This document shows positions 1 through 8,013 of a stretch of DNA of 64,000 bases, in pieces. Positions within the stretch are counted from its first letter, which is position 1; each line of letters begins with the position of its first letter. Both the position numbers and the translations under genes were made by a program. This DNA comes from Methylomonas koyamae (GTDB taxonomy: Bacteria; Pseudomonadota; Gammaproteobacteria; Methylococcales; Methylomonadaceae), in NCBI RefSeq assembly GCF_006483455.1, contig NZ_PPPU01000028.1, positions 62,001-126,000 of the forward strand. Reading direction: 5' to 3'. The notes below the pieces were generated by a model. That model searched no databases, was not told where the DNA came from, and worked only from the letters and a program-made list of their open reading frames with translations.

Positions 1-548
1 CTTTCCGTGGTGTAGCGGAAAAATCGTAGGCTGTCCGACCAATAAGCGGCCGGCAGGCCGGCTTTTTGTTTCAGGTGGTTCAGGAAACGGGCCGGTTCGG
101 GCAGGTCGTCCCAAACCGCGGGTAGAAATGTCGCCCGCCGGCCGCCTTCTTCCAGAATCAAGCCATCCACGCCGGGGCGAAGCTGCTGCAGCAAGTCGGC
201 TTCCGACTTGACCGGCAGCGGTTCCGCCGGCGTCAGCACCGAGATATGCAGATCGAGTCCGGCCAGCTCGCTGTCCCGCAGCGGCGGGAAGCGCGGATCG
301 CGGAAGGCGGCGGCGAAGGCGTTTTCGGCCACGTCTTCGGCCAAAGGCCGCCGCGCTTCGAGCATGCCGATACAACCCCGCAACTGGCCGGCGCGTTCGA
401 GCGTGACGAAGGTGGCGCGGCGGGCGGATAATTCGCCGGCATACTGCGCCGGATCGACGCTTGACGGCCGGCCGGTTTCCAGGCCATGGCTTATCGAATG
501 CCGGGCCAGCGCCAACAGGCGTTGGCGTTGGTCGTCAGTCAACGACAT
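1..548 (-). CDS. amrA: AmmeMemoRadiSam system protein A (AMMECR1 family), 3' end cut by window
   Basis: AMMECR1-family protein; the family is widespread, but its biochemical role is unsettled. The reading frame starts at the ATG complementary to 546-548 (MSLTDDQRQRLL) and stays open to base 1, giving about 182 residues, close to the full family length. It contains the family core 'LRGCIGMLEARRPLAEDVAENA' region and 'DPRFPPL'. The start overlaps the end of amrB by 14 nt, so the two are probably translated together. No stop codon is inside the window, so the C-terminus is incomplete by a few residues. Identification is strong from the core motif and the neighbours. Confidence 0.85.
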   Translation of the reverse strand, partial: MSLTDDQRQRLLALARHSISHGLETGRPSSVDPAQYAGELSARRATFVTLERAGQLRGCIGMLEARRPLAEDVAENAFAAAFRDPRFPPLRDSELAGLDLHISVLTPAEPLPVKSEADLLQQLRPGVDGLILEEGGRRATFLPAVWDDLPEPARFLNHLKQKAGLPAAYWSDSLRFFRYTTE

Positions 549-1314
549 AGGCACCGTAGCCCACCACTTGCTGCTTGTCGCCGGCGGTGTCTCCGGAGTT
601 GCGCAGGTCTATGGTTTTGATCGACAGGCCTTTTTCTTCGAGTAATTTTAATAGGCCGTTCACCGCCACCTTGCCGCAGGCGTCCTCGCCGCCGATGTCC
701 TGGTAGCGCAATTGTTCGATCAGTTGGCTGGTATTGCGGTCCATGCGTTGCGCGGTGGCGTAAGGGTGGTAGTGGCTCAGGTCGGAGCTGACCACCAGCA
801 AGGTTTCCGGGCCGTCCCACAGCAGATCCAGCACTTGGCTGACTTGGTCCGGGCTGGCGTCTCCGGCCACGATCGGCACCAGGCTGAAGTCCCGCAAGAC
901 TTCCTGCAGAAACGGCACATGGACTTCCAGGCTGTGTTCCAGGGTATGAGCTTGCTCGATATATTCGACAAACGGTAGTTGCAATAAAGTTTCCACCGCG
1001 GCCCGGTCGACCAGGACGTCGCCGAGCGGCGTGGTGTAGGCGTGGGTTCTGCTGACCGCCAGACCGCGGAACGCCACCCGGTGCGAAGGTCCGATCAATA
1101 CCACGCGTTTGATCGAGCCGGCTGCCGGCTTCAAGCGTACATAAGCGCTGGCCGCGATCGGCCCCGAATAGAGGTAGCCGGCGTGCGGGGCAATAATGGC
1201 TTTGGGAACTTGGTCCGCCGGTTCGGCCTGCTGCAGAAAGCCGACGATTTCGGCGTGGAGTTGTTGGGGTTGCGCCGGGTAGAAGCGGCCGGCGACCGCT
1301 GGTTTTCTGTTCAT
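535..1314 (-). CDS. amrB: AmmeMemoRadiSam system protein B (MEMO1 family)
   Basis: MEMO1-like protein of 259 residues, related in fold to extradiol dioxygenases; in bacteria it co-occurs with AMMECR1 and a radical SAM enzyme. Family signatures visible are MNRKPAVAGRFYP at the N-terminus, 'APHAGYLYSGPIAASAY', 'LIGPSHR', 'LEHSLEVHVPFLQ' and 'SSDLSHYHPY', which carry the metal-site histidines typical of the fold. The frame is open up to 1503, but the MNRKPAVAGRFYP start fits the family. Divergent from amrS across about 150 bp that should hold both promoters; overlaps amrA by 14 nt. Confidence 0.9.
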   Translation of the reverse strand: MNRKPAVAGRFYPAQPQQLHAEIVGFLQQAEPADQVPKAIIAPHAGYLYSGPIAASAYVRLKPAAGSIKRVVLIGPSHRVAFRGLAVSRTHAYTTPLGDVLVDRAAVETLLQLPFVEYIEQAHTLEHSLEVHVPFLQEVLRDFSLVPIVAGDASPDQVSQVLDLLWDGPETLLVVSSDLSHYHPYATAQRMDRNTSQLIEQLRYQDIGGEDACGKVAVNGLLKLLEEKGLSIKTIDLRNSGDTAGDKQQVVGYGAYVVD

Positions 1315-1468
1315 GCGCTGATCCTTATTAGAGTTGTAATCGATCAGTAAGCCTGGGCCGGCTGCGGCTGTCGAAATAACTACAGTTCGCGCCTGCTCCG
1401 GCGTTATTCTACTGCTAACTGCATCGGTAACGACCGGATTTTTTCGGCGAGGTTCAAGGAGCAACACC

Positions 1469-2551
1469 ATGGCTACATTACTCAGTTCCGACACTGCTGC
1501 CACCCGCTATTGGCACGTCCTGGCCGACGGCAAAGTGCAATGCGATTTGTGCCCGCGCTTTTGCAAACTTCACGCAGGCCAGCGTGGCTTGTGTTTTGTC
1601 CGGCAGAATCTGGGACAGCAAATCGTCATGACCAGCTACGGCCGTTCCAGCGGCTTTGCGGTCGACCCGATCGAAAAGAAACCGCTGAACCATTTTTTGC
1701 CCGGTACGCCTATCCTGTCGTTCGGCACCGCCGGTTGCAATCTGGCCTGCAAGTTTTGCCAGAACTGGGATATCAGCAAATCGCGGGAAATGGATACTTT
1801 GATGAGTCGCGCCAGCCCGGAAGCGATCGCCAAGGCGGCATTGGAGCAGGGCTGCAGCAGCGTGGCTTATACCTACAACGATCCGGTGGTGTTTCACGAG
1901 TATGCTATCGATACTGCCCAGGCCTGCCGCGAACTCGGGTTGAAGTCGGTGGCGGTGACCGCCGGTTACGTTTGCGCCGAACCGCGCGCCGAGTTTTACC
2001 GTTACATGGATGCGGCGAACGTCGATTTGAAAGCGTTTTCCGAGGATTTTTACCACAAAATCACCGGCGGCCATTTGCAGCCGGTGTTGGAAACGTTGGT
2101 ATATCTGAAGCAGGAAACTCAGGTTTGGTTTGAGCTGACCACCTTGCTGATTCCGGGCGAAAACGATTCCGAAGCCGAATTGCAGGCGATGACGCAGTGG
2201 GTGGTCGAAAATTTGGGGCCGGAGGTGCCGATGCATTTCACCGCCTTCCATCCGGACTGGAAAATGACGGATAAACCGCATACGCCGGCCGCGTCGCTAC
2301 TGATGGCGCGCAAAATTGCGCTGGAAAACGGTGTGCTTTACGCCTACGTCGGCAATGTGCACGACAAGGCAGCGGAGAGTACTTACTGCCACCACTGTGG
2401 CGAACTATTGATCGGCAGAGACTGGTACGTGTTATCGGACTGGAACCTGGATGCTGCAGGCAATTGCCGCTTTTGCGGTACGCGTTGCGCCGGCCTGTTT
2501 CAAGCCCAACCCGGCGCTTGGGGAGCAAAGCGGCGGGCGGTAAGTTTTTGA
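1469..2551 (+). CDS. amrS: AmmeMemoRadiSam system radical SAM enzyme
   Basis: Radical S-adenosylmethionine enzyme of 360 residues, third member of the AmmeMemoRadiSam set. The [4Fe-4S] motif CxxxCxxC is at residues 90-97 (CNLACKFC). An N-terminal Cys pair (CDLCPRFC) and a C-terminal zinc-ribbon-like part (CHHCGELL..., then CRFCGTRC) frame the SAM domain, as in pyruvate-formate-lyase-activating-enzyme-like members. A good ribosome-binding site, AAGGAG at 1456-1461, precedes the ATG. The substrate is not known from sequence. Divergent from amrB/amrA. Confidence 0.9.
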   Translation: MATLLSSDTAATRYWHVLADGKVQCDLCPRFCKLHAGQRGLCFVRQNLGQQIVMTSYGRSSGFAVDPIEKKPLNHFLPGTPILSFGTAGCNLACKFCQNWDISKSREMDTLMSRASPEAIAKAALEQGCSSVAYTYNDPVVFHEYAIDTAQACRELGLKSVAVTAGYVCAEPRAEFYRYMDAANVDLKAFSEDFYHKITGGHLQPVLETLVYLKQETQVWFELTTLLIPGENDSEAELQAMTQWVVENLGPEVPMHFTAFHPDWKMTDKPHTPAASLLMARKIALENGVLYAYVGNVHDKAAESTYCHHCGELLIGRDWYVLSDWNLDAAGNCRFCGTRCAGLFQAQPGAWGAKRRAVSF

Positions 2552-2735
2552 AAATTCGGACTATGCTTGATTTTGCGAAGAGGTTCTCAATATTTTGCGG
2601 ATTGTGAAAAATTAAATATGATGTGGCTTTAACGGAAGCGACCTACTTTAGCCGTGGTTTGCCGATATTTGCGACGGTTCGCCCCGTCGTCTGCACCAAT
2701 AGATACCGAGTTGTTTTAACAGTCCGGGAGCACGA

Positions 2736-3542
2736 ATGAAAAAAAAGCGCAATCTCGACCGCGACGGGTTGGACGGTATACTGCCTGATTTAAGGAAGGG
2801 CGTGGCCGCACCAGCCTCTGCCTCGTCGCGAGAGGCGACAGCGGCCAAACCGCACCGGGCGAAGGTGATACCGCTGTTTACTGCACTGGGCGCGTTGGTG
2901 GCGGCGGCGTTGTGGTTGGATCGCTATGTGCCGAGCCCGCCTGTGGCAGGAACCGATTCTTTGGCTTCGGCGGCAGGCGGCGGAGCCGGAACCGACTCGA
3001 AACAATCAGCGATTTTGGCCCCATCGCCAGCGATAGCCGATGGCGGGAAAGCGGAGCCAGTTGCTGCCGCCAGTCCGAATCAAGCCGAGCAGACGATTGA
3101 CGCCCATCCCCCTGCGGAGGACATTTTGGCGCAATTGCCGACCGAACCCACTGCAGCCGGTATTCCCAAAACAACCGCGGGAAGCGGGACGGATGTCAAT
3201 GCGCCGGCCGGCCCACGTTTTACCGTTTATTTTAAATTCGACTCCAGCCAGCTGACGTCGCAATCGAGTGCCGCTGTGGGCGAATTGCTGGCGGCGGCGC
3301 AAAGCTGTTCCGGGAAAGTCCGCTTGCTCGGACATACTTGCAATTTAGGCACCGACGCCGGCAACCGCTGGCTCGGGCAGATCAGGGCGAATACCGTCAA
3401 AAAGATGCTGGTTGCCCGCGGTGTTCCACCGCAAAACATCGTTACCGCCTCGGATGGCATGGCGCAGCCGGCGGCGCCCAACGACACCAAAGCCGGCCAG
3501 GCGTTGAACCGCAGGGTGGAACTGCATTGCCTGGACCAATAA
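2736..3542 (+). CDS. OmpA-domain membrane-anchored protein
   Basis: 268 residues. A basic N-terminal cytoplasmic tail (about 45 residues) is followed by one membrane segment at about 46-65 (IPLFTALGALVAAALWL), a low-complexity Ala/Pro-rich linker to about residue 160, and a C-terminal OmpA/MotB-like domain (YFKFDSSQLT, GHTCNLGTDAGN, NRRVEL) expected to bind peptidoglycan. The classic GHTD of this fold reads GHTC here, with Asp three residues later. There is no cleavable signal peptide, so it should be an inner-membrane protein reaching the cell wall. It is the first gene of a tight plus-strand cassette; the V4R gene follows after 22 bp. Confidence 0.75.
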   Translation: MKKKRNLDRDGLDGILPDLRKGVAAPASASSREATAAKPHRAKVIPLFTALGALVAAALWLDRYVPSPPVAGTDSLASAAGGGAGTDSKQSAILAPSPAIADGGKAEPVAAASPNQAEQTIDAHPPAEDILAQLPTEPTAAGIPKTTAGSGTDVNAPAGPRFTVYFKFDSSQLTSQSSAAVGELLAAAQSCSGKVRLLGHTCNLGTDAGNRWLGQIRANTVKKMLVARGVPPQNIVTASDGMAQPAAPNDTKAGQALNRRVELHCLDQ

Positions 3543-3564
3543 CCGAACGAGGAGAGTAGAGGCC

Positions 3565-4113
3565 ATGTTACAAAATACTAAATCAGATTATCAGATCGCC
3601 CAGCAGCAAATTCTCGACGGCATTATTTCCGGCCAGTTCGAAATCGAAAACCGCAACGATTTGGGGCCGTTGATCCCGATTCGCCTGTTTCAAGCCTTGC
3701 GGATGGTGGCGCTGGGGTCGAATGTCGAGGACATCCTGGGCCAGGGCGCGCCTTCTTTGGTTTACCACTCAGGCCAGAGCTTGGGCTTAGCTATGGGCCA
3801 GATCGCCGTGGCCAACATCGATAAAGACCTGGAGACTTACGTCGGCAAGATCAAAATGCTGTGTCGGCAATTGAGCATCGGCCTGGTGGTGCCGGATAAA
3901 GTCGATTTGTCGGCCGGGGTGCTGGAGTTGCGCGTCGACGAGTGCGTGTCCTGCGCCGGCATTCACAACGTCTCGGCGCCGATCTGCCATTTCGAGGCCG
4001 GGATGGTGGGCGGTATCGTCAAGACTTTTTTCAAGCGCAACGTCAAGGCAACCGAGACCAAGTGCAACGCGTTGGGCGACAAGACCTGTCTGATCCGCGT
4101 CGATTTGCTGTAG
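3565..4113 (+). CDS. V4R (4-vinyl reductase-like) domain protein
   Basis: 182 residues, no signal peptide. The C-terminal half has the V4R pattern: a DECVSCAG segment, a GMVGGIVKTFF helix and the closing KCNALGDKTCLIRV (CxxxGDxxC) motif. V4R domains are small-molecule- or metal-binding modules related to the Bet3/TRAPP fold; bacterial examples sit in signalling and bacteriochlorophyll proteins. The substrate cannot be told from sequence. Ribosome-binding site GAGGAGAG lies shortly before the ATG. Flanked by an OmpA-domain gene and two Roadblock/LC7-type genes, which suggests a signalling or cell-polarity role rather than pigment metabolism (inference). Confidence 0.7.
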   Translation: MLQNTKSDYQIAQQQILDGIISGQFEIENRNDLGPLIPIRLFQALRMVALGSNVEDILGQGAPSLVYHSGQSLGLAMGQIAVANIDKDLETYVGKIKMLCRQLSIGLVVPDKVDLSAGVLELRVDECVSCAGIHNVSAPICHFEAGMVGGIVKTFFKRNVKATETKCNALGDKTCLIRVDLL

Positions 4114-4148
4114 GCAGGCCTATATAAAACGATAATCAGGAGTACGGC

Positions 4149-4562
4149 ATGAGTAGTAACGTCCAATTTCTCGATCCGCGGAAATCTCAAAACAACGAGA
4201 TCGATTCGATTTTGCGCAACCTGATGAGTATCCAGGGAGTATCGGCAGCGGCGATTGTCGATAGCGACGGTTTTGTCACCCATATTCATCGCGATTTCGA
4301 AATCAACACCGACGCCATCGGCGCTTCGGTGCAGGTGGTGTTCGGTGCGGCCGCCAAAGCGGCGCAGCATGTCGGCCACCATTCCACCAACATGGTGATT
4401 TGCGAAAATTCCGAGGGCTATATTTTGTCGACGCCGATCGAGGCCGGTTTCATGCTGGCTTTGGTGACGCAACGCGAGGCGCTGCTGGGCCGGGTGCGCT
4501 TTGAGTTGAAAGAAACCATTCCGGTGTTGAAACGGCTGTTCAGCAGTTATCTGGCTAATTAA
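4149..4562 (+). CDS. Roadblock/LC7 domain protein
   Basis: 137 residues, all one Roadblock/LC7-type domain: a first helix (IDSILRNLMSIQGVSAAAIVDSDGFVTH), the 'GASVQVVFGAAAKAAQHVG' helix and the 'NMVICENSEGYILSTPI' strand pair are characteristic. Family members such as MglB regulate small Ras-like GTPases or act as dimerising scaffolds. Ribosome-binding site AGGAG precedes the ATG. Gap of 35 bp from the V4R gene and 11 bp to a second, related gene. No MglA-like GTPase is adjacent in the window. Confidence 0.75.
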   Translation: MSSNVQFLDPRKSQNNEIDSILRNLMSIQGVSAAAIVDSDGFVTHIHRDFEINTDAIGASVQVVFGAAAKAAQHVGHHSTNMVICENSEGYILSTPIEAGFMLALVTQREALLGRVRFELKETIPVLKRLFSSYLAN

Positions 4563-4573
4563 GACGCATTGAA

Positions 4574-5026
4574 GTGACAGATATGCATTGGTTTGAATCC
4601 CAGTTGGCCGAATTGGATCGGCTCGCTGCAGATTATCTCGCCGCGCAACGCCAATCGGGCGGCGATATCGTCAACGTCAGCGAATCGGCCAGGACCAAGC
4701 GCGCGGCTTTTATCGATGCTGTACAGGCGCTGGTGGATAAGGTAGTCAAAATCAAAGGGATAGCCGCTTGCGCGGCTTACCACGACGGCCTGATTCTGGC
4801 GCAATCGGCCGAGGTGCCGCATATCGACGCTTTCGGCGCGGTGATTCAGGAAACCATTCGTGCCGCTCAGCACGGTCAGGTCTCGTTGAGTCTTGGAGCT
4901 ATCGAACAGATCGTTATCGTCGGCGTCGACCATAAACTGGCCATGCTCAGCGTCGGCCCTATCATTTTGTGCATTTACAGCCCGAAACAGGTCAATCTGG
5001 CTTCGGTGTTGAGCCGGCAGGCTTAA
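4574..5026 (+). CDS. Second Roadblock/LC7-like protein
   Basis: 150 residues from a GTG at 4574, or 147 from the ATG at 4583; the start is undecided. After about 45 residues of helical N-terminus, the pattern 'KIKGIAACAAYHDGLILAQSAEVPHIDAFGAVIQ' followed by 'QIVIVGVDHKLAMLSVGPIILCIY' resembles the Roadblock/LC7 fold, shifted by an N-terminal extension. It probably pairs with the preceding Roadblock protein as a heterodimer (inference). Last gene of the cassette; the rnt gene converges on it 30 bp downstream. Confidence 0.6.
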   Translation: MTDMHWFESQLAELDRLAADYLAAQRQSGGDIVNVSESARTKRAAFIDAVQALVDKVVKIKGIAACAAYHDGLILAQSAEVPHIDAFGAVIQETIRAAQHGQVSLSLGAIEQIVIVGVDHKLAMLSVGPIILCIYSPKQVNLASVLSRQA

Positions 5027-5056
5027 GTTATTGCTTTCGCCGCCGCCGGTGCGGCG

Positions 5057-5746
5057 TCACAGCTCGGCGAGGTTGTCGGCAGGAGCGTTATTGTGCGCCA
5101 AGTCGCTAATCGGCGAGTTTTGTAGCGCTTCCAACTCGCTTAATTTCTTCCAGCGGTTAATAATCAGGCAAAACAATTGCGCGGTCTGCTCGGCATCGTA
5201 CAACGCCGAATGGGCACGGGAGTTATCCCAGTCCAGTCCGGCCGCTTGCGCAATTTTGGCCAGTACGGTCTGGCCGTAGACCAGGCCGCCCAGGGTAGCG
5301 GTATCGAAGCTGCTGAAGGGGTGAAACGGGCTGCGCTTATGGTTGGTGCGGTCGATTGCGGCGTTCAGGAAATTGATATCGAATGCCGGGTTGTGGCCGA
5401 CTAAGATCGCCCGTTTGCAATGGTTGCGTTTAACGGCGGCCTTGATTGGCGTAAACAACTTGTTCAATGCCTCTTTTTCTTCGATTGCCATGCGAAACGG
5501 GTGGTAGGGATCGATGCCGTTGAACTTCAAGGCGGCTTCGTCGAGTTCGGAGTTTTTGAACGGGATGATATTGCAATGGTGTTTTTCGGTAACCCGCAGC
5601 AGGCCGTCCGCATCGGGTTCGACGATTACCGCGGCGATTTCCAGCAACGGGTTTTTTTTGGCATTGAAACCGGCGGTTTCGATATCGACAATGACTGGCA
5701 AATAGCCTCTGAAACGATCGCCTAACGGGTTGAAAGTGCTTTGCAT
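5057..5746 (-). CDS. rnt: Ribonuclease T (DEDDh 3'-5' exoribonuclease)
   Basis: 229 residues from MQSTFNPLGDRFRGYLPV, aligning from memory almost end to end with E. coli RNase T, which trims tRNA and stable RNA 3' ends. DEDDh motifs are visible: VDIETAG (Asp and Glu), VGHNPAFDINFL, and the Exo III motif HSALYDAE. The conserved 'LKFNGIDP', 'NPFHPF'-like (SPFHPFSSFDTATLGGL) and 'LFCLIINRWKKL' blocks are present. The frame stays open 23 codons upstream, but the internal ATG at 5746 matches family length. The C-terminal tail after NRWKKL is about 25 residues and unconserved. Confidence 0.92.
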   Translation of the reverse strand: MQSTFNPLGDRFRGYLPVIVDIETAGFNAKKNPLLEIAAVIVEPDADGLLRVTEKHHCNIIPFKNSELDEAALKFNGIDPYHPFRMAIEEKEALNKLFTPIKAAVKRNHCKRAILVGHNPAFDINFLNAAIDRTNHKRSPFHPFSSFDTATLGGLVYGQTVLAKIAQAAGLDWDNSRAHSALYDAEQTAQLFCLIINRWKKLSELEALQNSPISDLAHNNAPADNLAEL

Positions 5747-5838
5747 CGAGCTGCGGGTTGGTAAAAAAAATGGGTTGTATGCTATGTTACGTGAGTTTTG
5801 GATAGGTATAAACAATATTCAATTTGATGAGGTTTGTT

Positions 5839-6621
5839 ATGCAAAATAGAAATACCACTTGGCTGGTCGCAGGGTTGTTGGCTTTGGCCAATGGTTGTGC
5901 GACGGTACACACCGTCGATCCTAAGGATCCCTGGCAGAGTTGGAACCGAAGCGTACAGTCGTTCAACGACGGCGTCGACGACTACGTGATGAAGCCGGTG
6001 GCCAAAGGCTACCGCTGGGTGACGCCGGATGTCGTCGACCAGGGCGTGACCAATTTTTTCAGTAACATCGACGATATCGGCGTTTGTGCCAACGACGCGC
6101 TGCAAGGCAAATTCGCCCAGTCCGGAGCCGACGGTGCCCGGTTTCTGGTCAATACCACGGCCGGTGTGGCCGGTTTGATCGATGTCGGTAGCATGATAGG
6201 CTTGGCCAAACACAATGAAGATTTCGACCAAACTCTGGGTTACTGGGGGATTCCGACCGGCCCGTATTTGGTGTTGCCGTTCTTCGGACCCAGCTCGCCG
6301 CGCGGCGTATTCGGGTTGGTCGGCGACGCGGCGATGAATCCGTTTACTTATGCCGGCATCTACTTGAACCCGGGTTGGGTAGGCGCCGCCGCCTCGATCG
6401 GGCCGGGTGCGTTGAAAGTGATCGATGCCCGTGCCGATTTGTTGGGTCTGGAAAAAGTCGCGACCGAAGCGGCGTTGGATCGGTACGAATTTTTCAAGAA
6501 CGCCTATCTGTCCAGACGCAACTACCTGATCCACGACGGCAACGTGCCGGAAGACGACGTGCTGAAATTCGACGAAATGAAAGACCAGGGTTACGGGCCG
6601 TGGGATCCTAACCCGTATTAA
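5839..6621 (+). CDS. mlaA: MlaA (VacJ) family outer-membrane lipoprotein
   Basis: 260 residues. MlaA removes phospholipids from the outer leaflet of the outer membrane and hands them to MlaC. The N-terminus is a lipoprotein signal ending LLALANGC. The family blocks DPWQSWNRSVQSFNDGVDDYVMKPVAKGYRWVTPD, VNTTAGVAGLIDVGS, 'DFDQTLGYWGIPTGPYLVLPFFGPSSPRG' and the closing YEFFKNAYLSRR are all present. The ATG at 5839 is chosen because GATGAGG lies 6 nt before it; an ATG at 5827 would add four residues. The other Mla genes are not nearby, which is common for mlaA. A strong terminator follows. Confidence 0.93.
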   Translation: MQNRNTTWLVAGLLALANGCATVHTVDPKDPWQSWNRSVQSFNDGVDDYVMKPVAKGYRWVTPDVVDQGVTNFFSNIDDIGVCANDALQGKFAQSGADGARFLVNTTAGVAGLIDVGSMIGLAKHNEDFDQTLGYWGIPTGPYLVLPFFGPSSPRGVFGLVGDAAMNPFTYAGIYLNPGWVGAAASIGPGALKVIDARADLLGLEKVATEAALDRYEFFKNAYLSRRNYLIHDGNVPEDDVLKFDEMKDQGYGPWDPNPY

Positions 6622-6641
6622 GTTTTTTCCGATACTAAACC

Positions 6642-6675
6642 AAGGCCGCTGGGCATAAGCCTCGCGGCCTTTTTT
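6642..6675 (+). terminator. Rho-independent terminator after mlaA
   Basis: AAGGCCGC at 6642-6649 pairs with GCGGCCTT at 6664-6671, followed by a T run to 6675. It ends mlaA and overlaps the stop codon of the converging mtaB gene. Confidence 0.85.
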
Positions 6676-7963
6676 ATTCGGCGAGGCTGGTGTTGACGAA
6701 GTCTGCCGTCACCGACTCCAGCCGGGCCGGCACAATCAGGTTTTCCAAGGATCGCCCGGCCGGGACGTCGCAGGCCACCCGCAAATAATTCGGGGTATAG
6801 CCGAAATAGCGCAGATCGCCGTTTGCCAACGTTTCGGTCTGGCCTTCCCACAGCACCGGCACCACGCATCCGATGTTGCTTTCGGTAAATGCCTGTTTCA
6901 TCGTTTCGGCCAGCGCGTGCAATTCCCGGCTGCGTTGCCGTTTCAGGTCCGGCGAGATTTGATCGGGTAGCCCGGTGGCTTTGGTGCCCTCGCGCGGCGA
7001 ATAGCTGAAGATGTGGATATGGCCGAAGCCGACGCGCTGGATGTATTCGACGCTTTCCCGCCATTCTTGCTCGGTTTCGCCGGGGAAGCCGACGATGATG
7101 TCGGTGGTGACGTTGAAATGCGGAATCGTGCTGCGGGCTTGGTTCACCAATTCGGCGAACTCGGCGGTTTTGCAGCGCCGCGCCATGCGCCGCAACACGC
7201 TGTCGCTGCCGCTCTGTAACGGTAGATGCAGATGCGGCATCAGCCGCGGGTTTTTGAATAGCTCGAAGAAACCGTCCGGCAACTCCCAAGGTTCCAAAGA
7301 GCCCATGCGCAGACGCGGAATCTCGGTCCGCGCCAAAATGGCTTGCACCAGTTCGGCCAGATTGCTGCCGATATCGCTGCCGTACCCGCCCAGGTGCACG
7401 CCGGTAATGATGGCTTCGTTGATGCCTTGCCCATGCAGCGTGTTGATTTCGGCGACGACCTCGTCGACGCTGCGGCTGCGTTCCTCGCCACGGGCGACGG
7501 TGACGATGCAAAACGTGCAGCGGTAACGGCAACCGTCTTGAACTTTGACGAAGGCGCGTTGGCGACCGCGGCTAAACAACGACACCTCACCGGGTTCGGT
7601 CGACATTGCCGGCATGCTGTCCATGTTCAGTTCGCTCAGCGTGCGCTCGACCAACTGGTTTTTGTCGTTATTGCCGACAATCAGATCGACGCCCATCAAT
7701 TGTGCCGCTTCGCTTTCGTTCAAGGTGGCATAACACCCGCTGACTACCAGTTTGGCTTGCGGATTGTCGCGGTGCACGCGCCGAATCAATTGTTTGGATT
7801 TTTTCACTGCATCCTGCGTCACCGCGCAGGAGTTGATCACGACCAATTGCGCGTCGTTGACGTTGCGGGTGATGGCATGGCCTTTGGCTTGAAAGGCCTG
7901 GGCCCAGGTTTCCAGTTCCGCCTCGTTCAGACGGCAACCGAGGGTTTTTAAATGTATCTGCAT
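6674..7963 (-). CDS. mtaB: tRNA N6-threonylcarbamoyladenosine C2-methylthiotransferase
   Basis: 429 residues. A radical SAM methylthiotransferase that converts t6A37 to ms2t6A37 in tRNA. The N-terminal UPF0004 domain has the three cluster cysteines C10 (TLGCRLN), C46 (NSCAVT) and C77 (SGCYA). The radical SAM motif is C145-C149-C152 (CRYRCTFC), followed by ARGEERSR and PHLHLPLQSGSD. The C-terminus is a TRAM domain. TLGCRLN favours MtaB over MiaB or RimO. The start is the ATG at 7963; the frame is open 22 codons further up, which would reach into the end of the upstream gene. Confidence 0.9.
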   Translation of the reverse strand: MQIHLKTLGCRLNEAELETWAQAFQAKGHAITRNVNDAQLVVINSCAVTQDAVKKSKQLIRRVHRDNPQAKLVVSGCYATLNESEAAQLMGVDLIVGNNDKNQLVERTLSELNMDSMPAMSTEPGEVSLFSRGRQRAFVKVQDGCRYRCTFCIVTVARGEERSRSVDEVVAEINTLHGQGINEAIITGVHLGGYGSDIGSNLAELVQAILARTEIPRLRMGSLEPWELPDGFFELFKNPRLMPHLHLPLQSGSDSVLRRMARRCKTAEFAELVNQARSTIPHFNVTTDIIVGFPGETEQEWRESVEYIQRVGFGHIHIFSYSPREGTKATGLPDQISPDLKRQRSRELHALAETMKQAFTESNIGCVVPVLWEGQTETLANGDLRYFGYTPNYLRVACDVPAGRSLENLIVPARLESVTADFVNTSLAE

Positions 7964-8013
7964 TTGTGCTTCGTTTCCAAATTTTGCGGCGAATCGAGCC
8001 GCCGGTTCGGCGA

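Noticed and set aside
1478..2281. 267-codon frame opposite amrS
   Set aside because: Lies entirely on the complement of a well-supported radical SAM gene and has no motif or ribosome-binding site.
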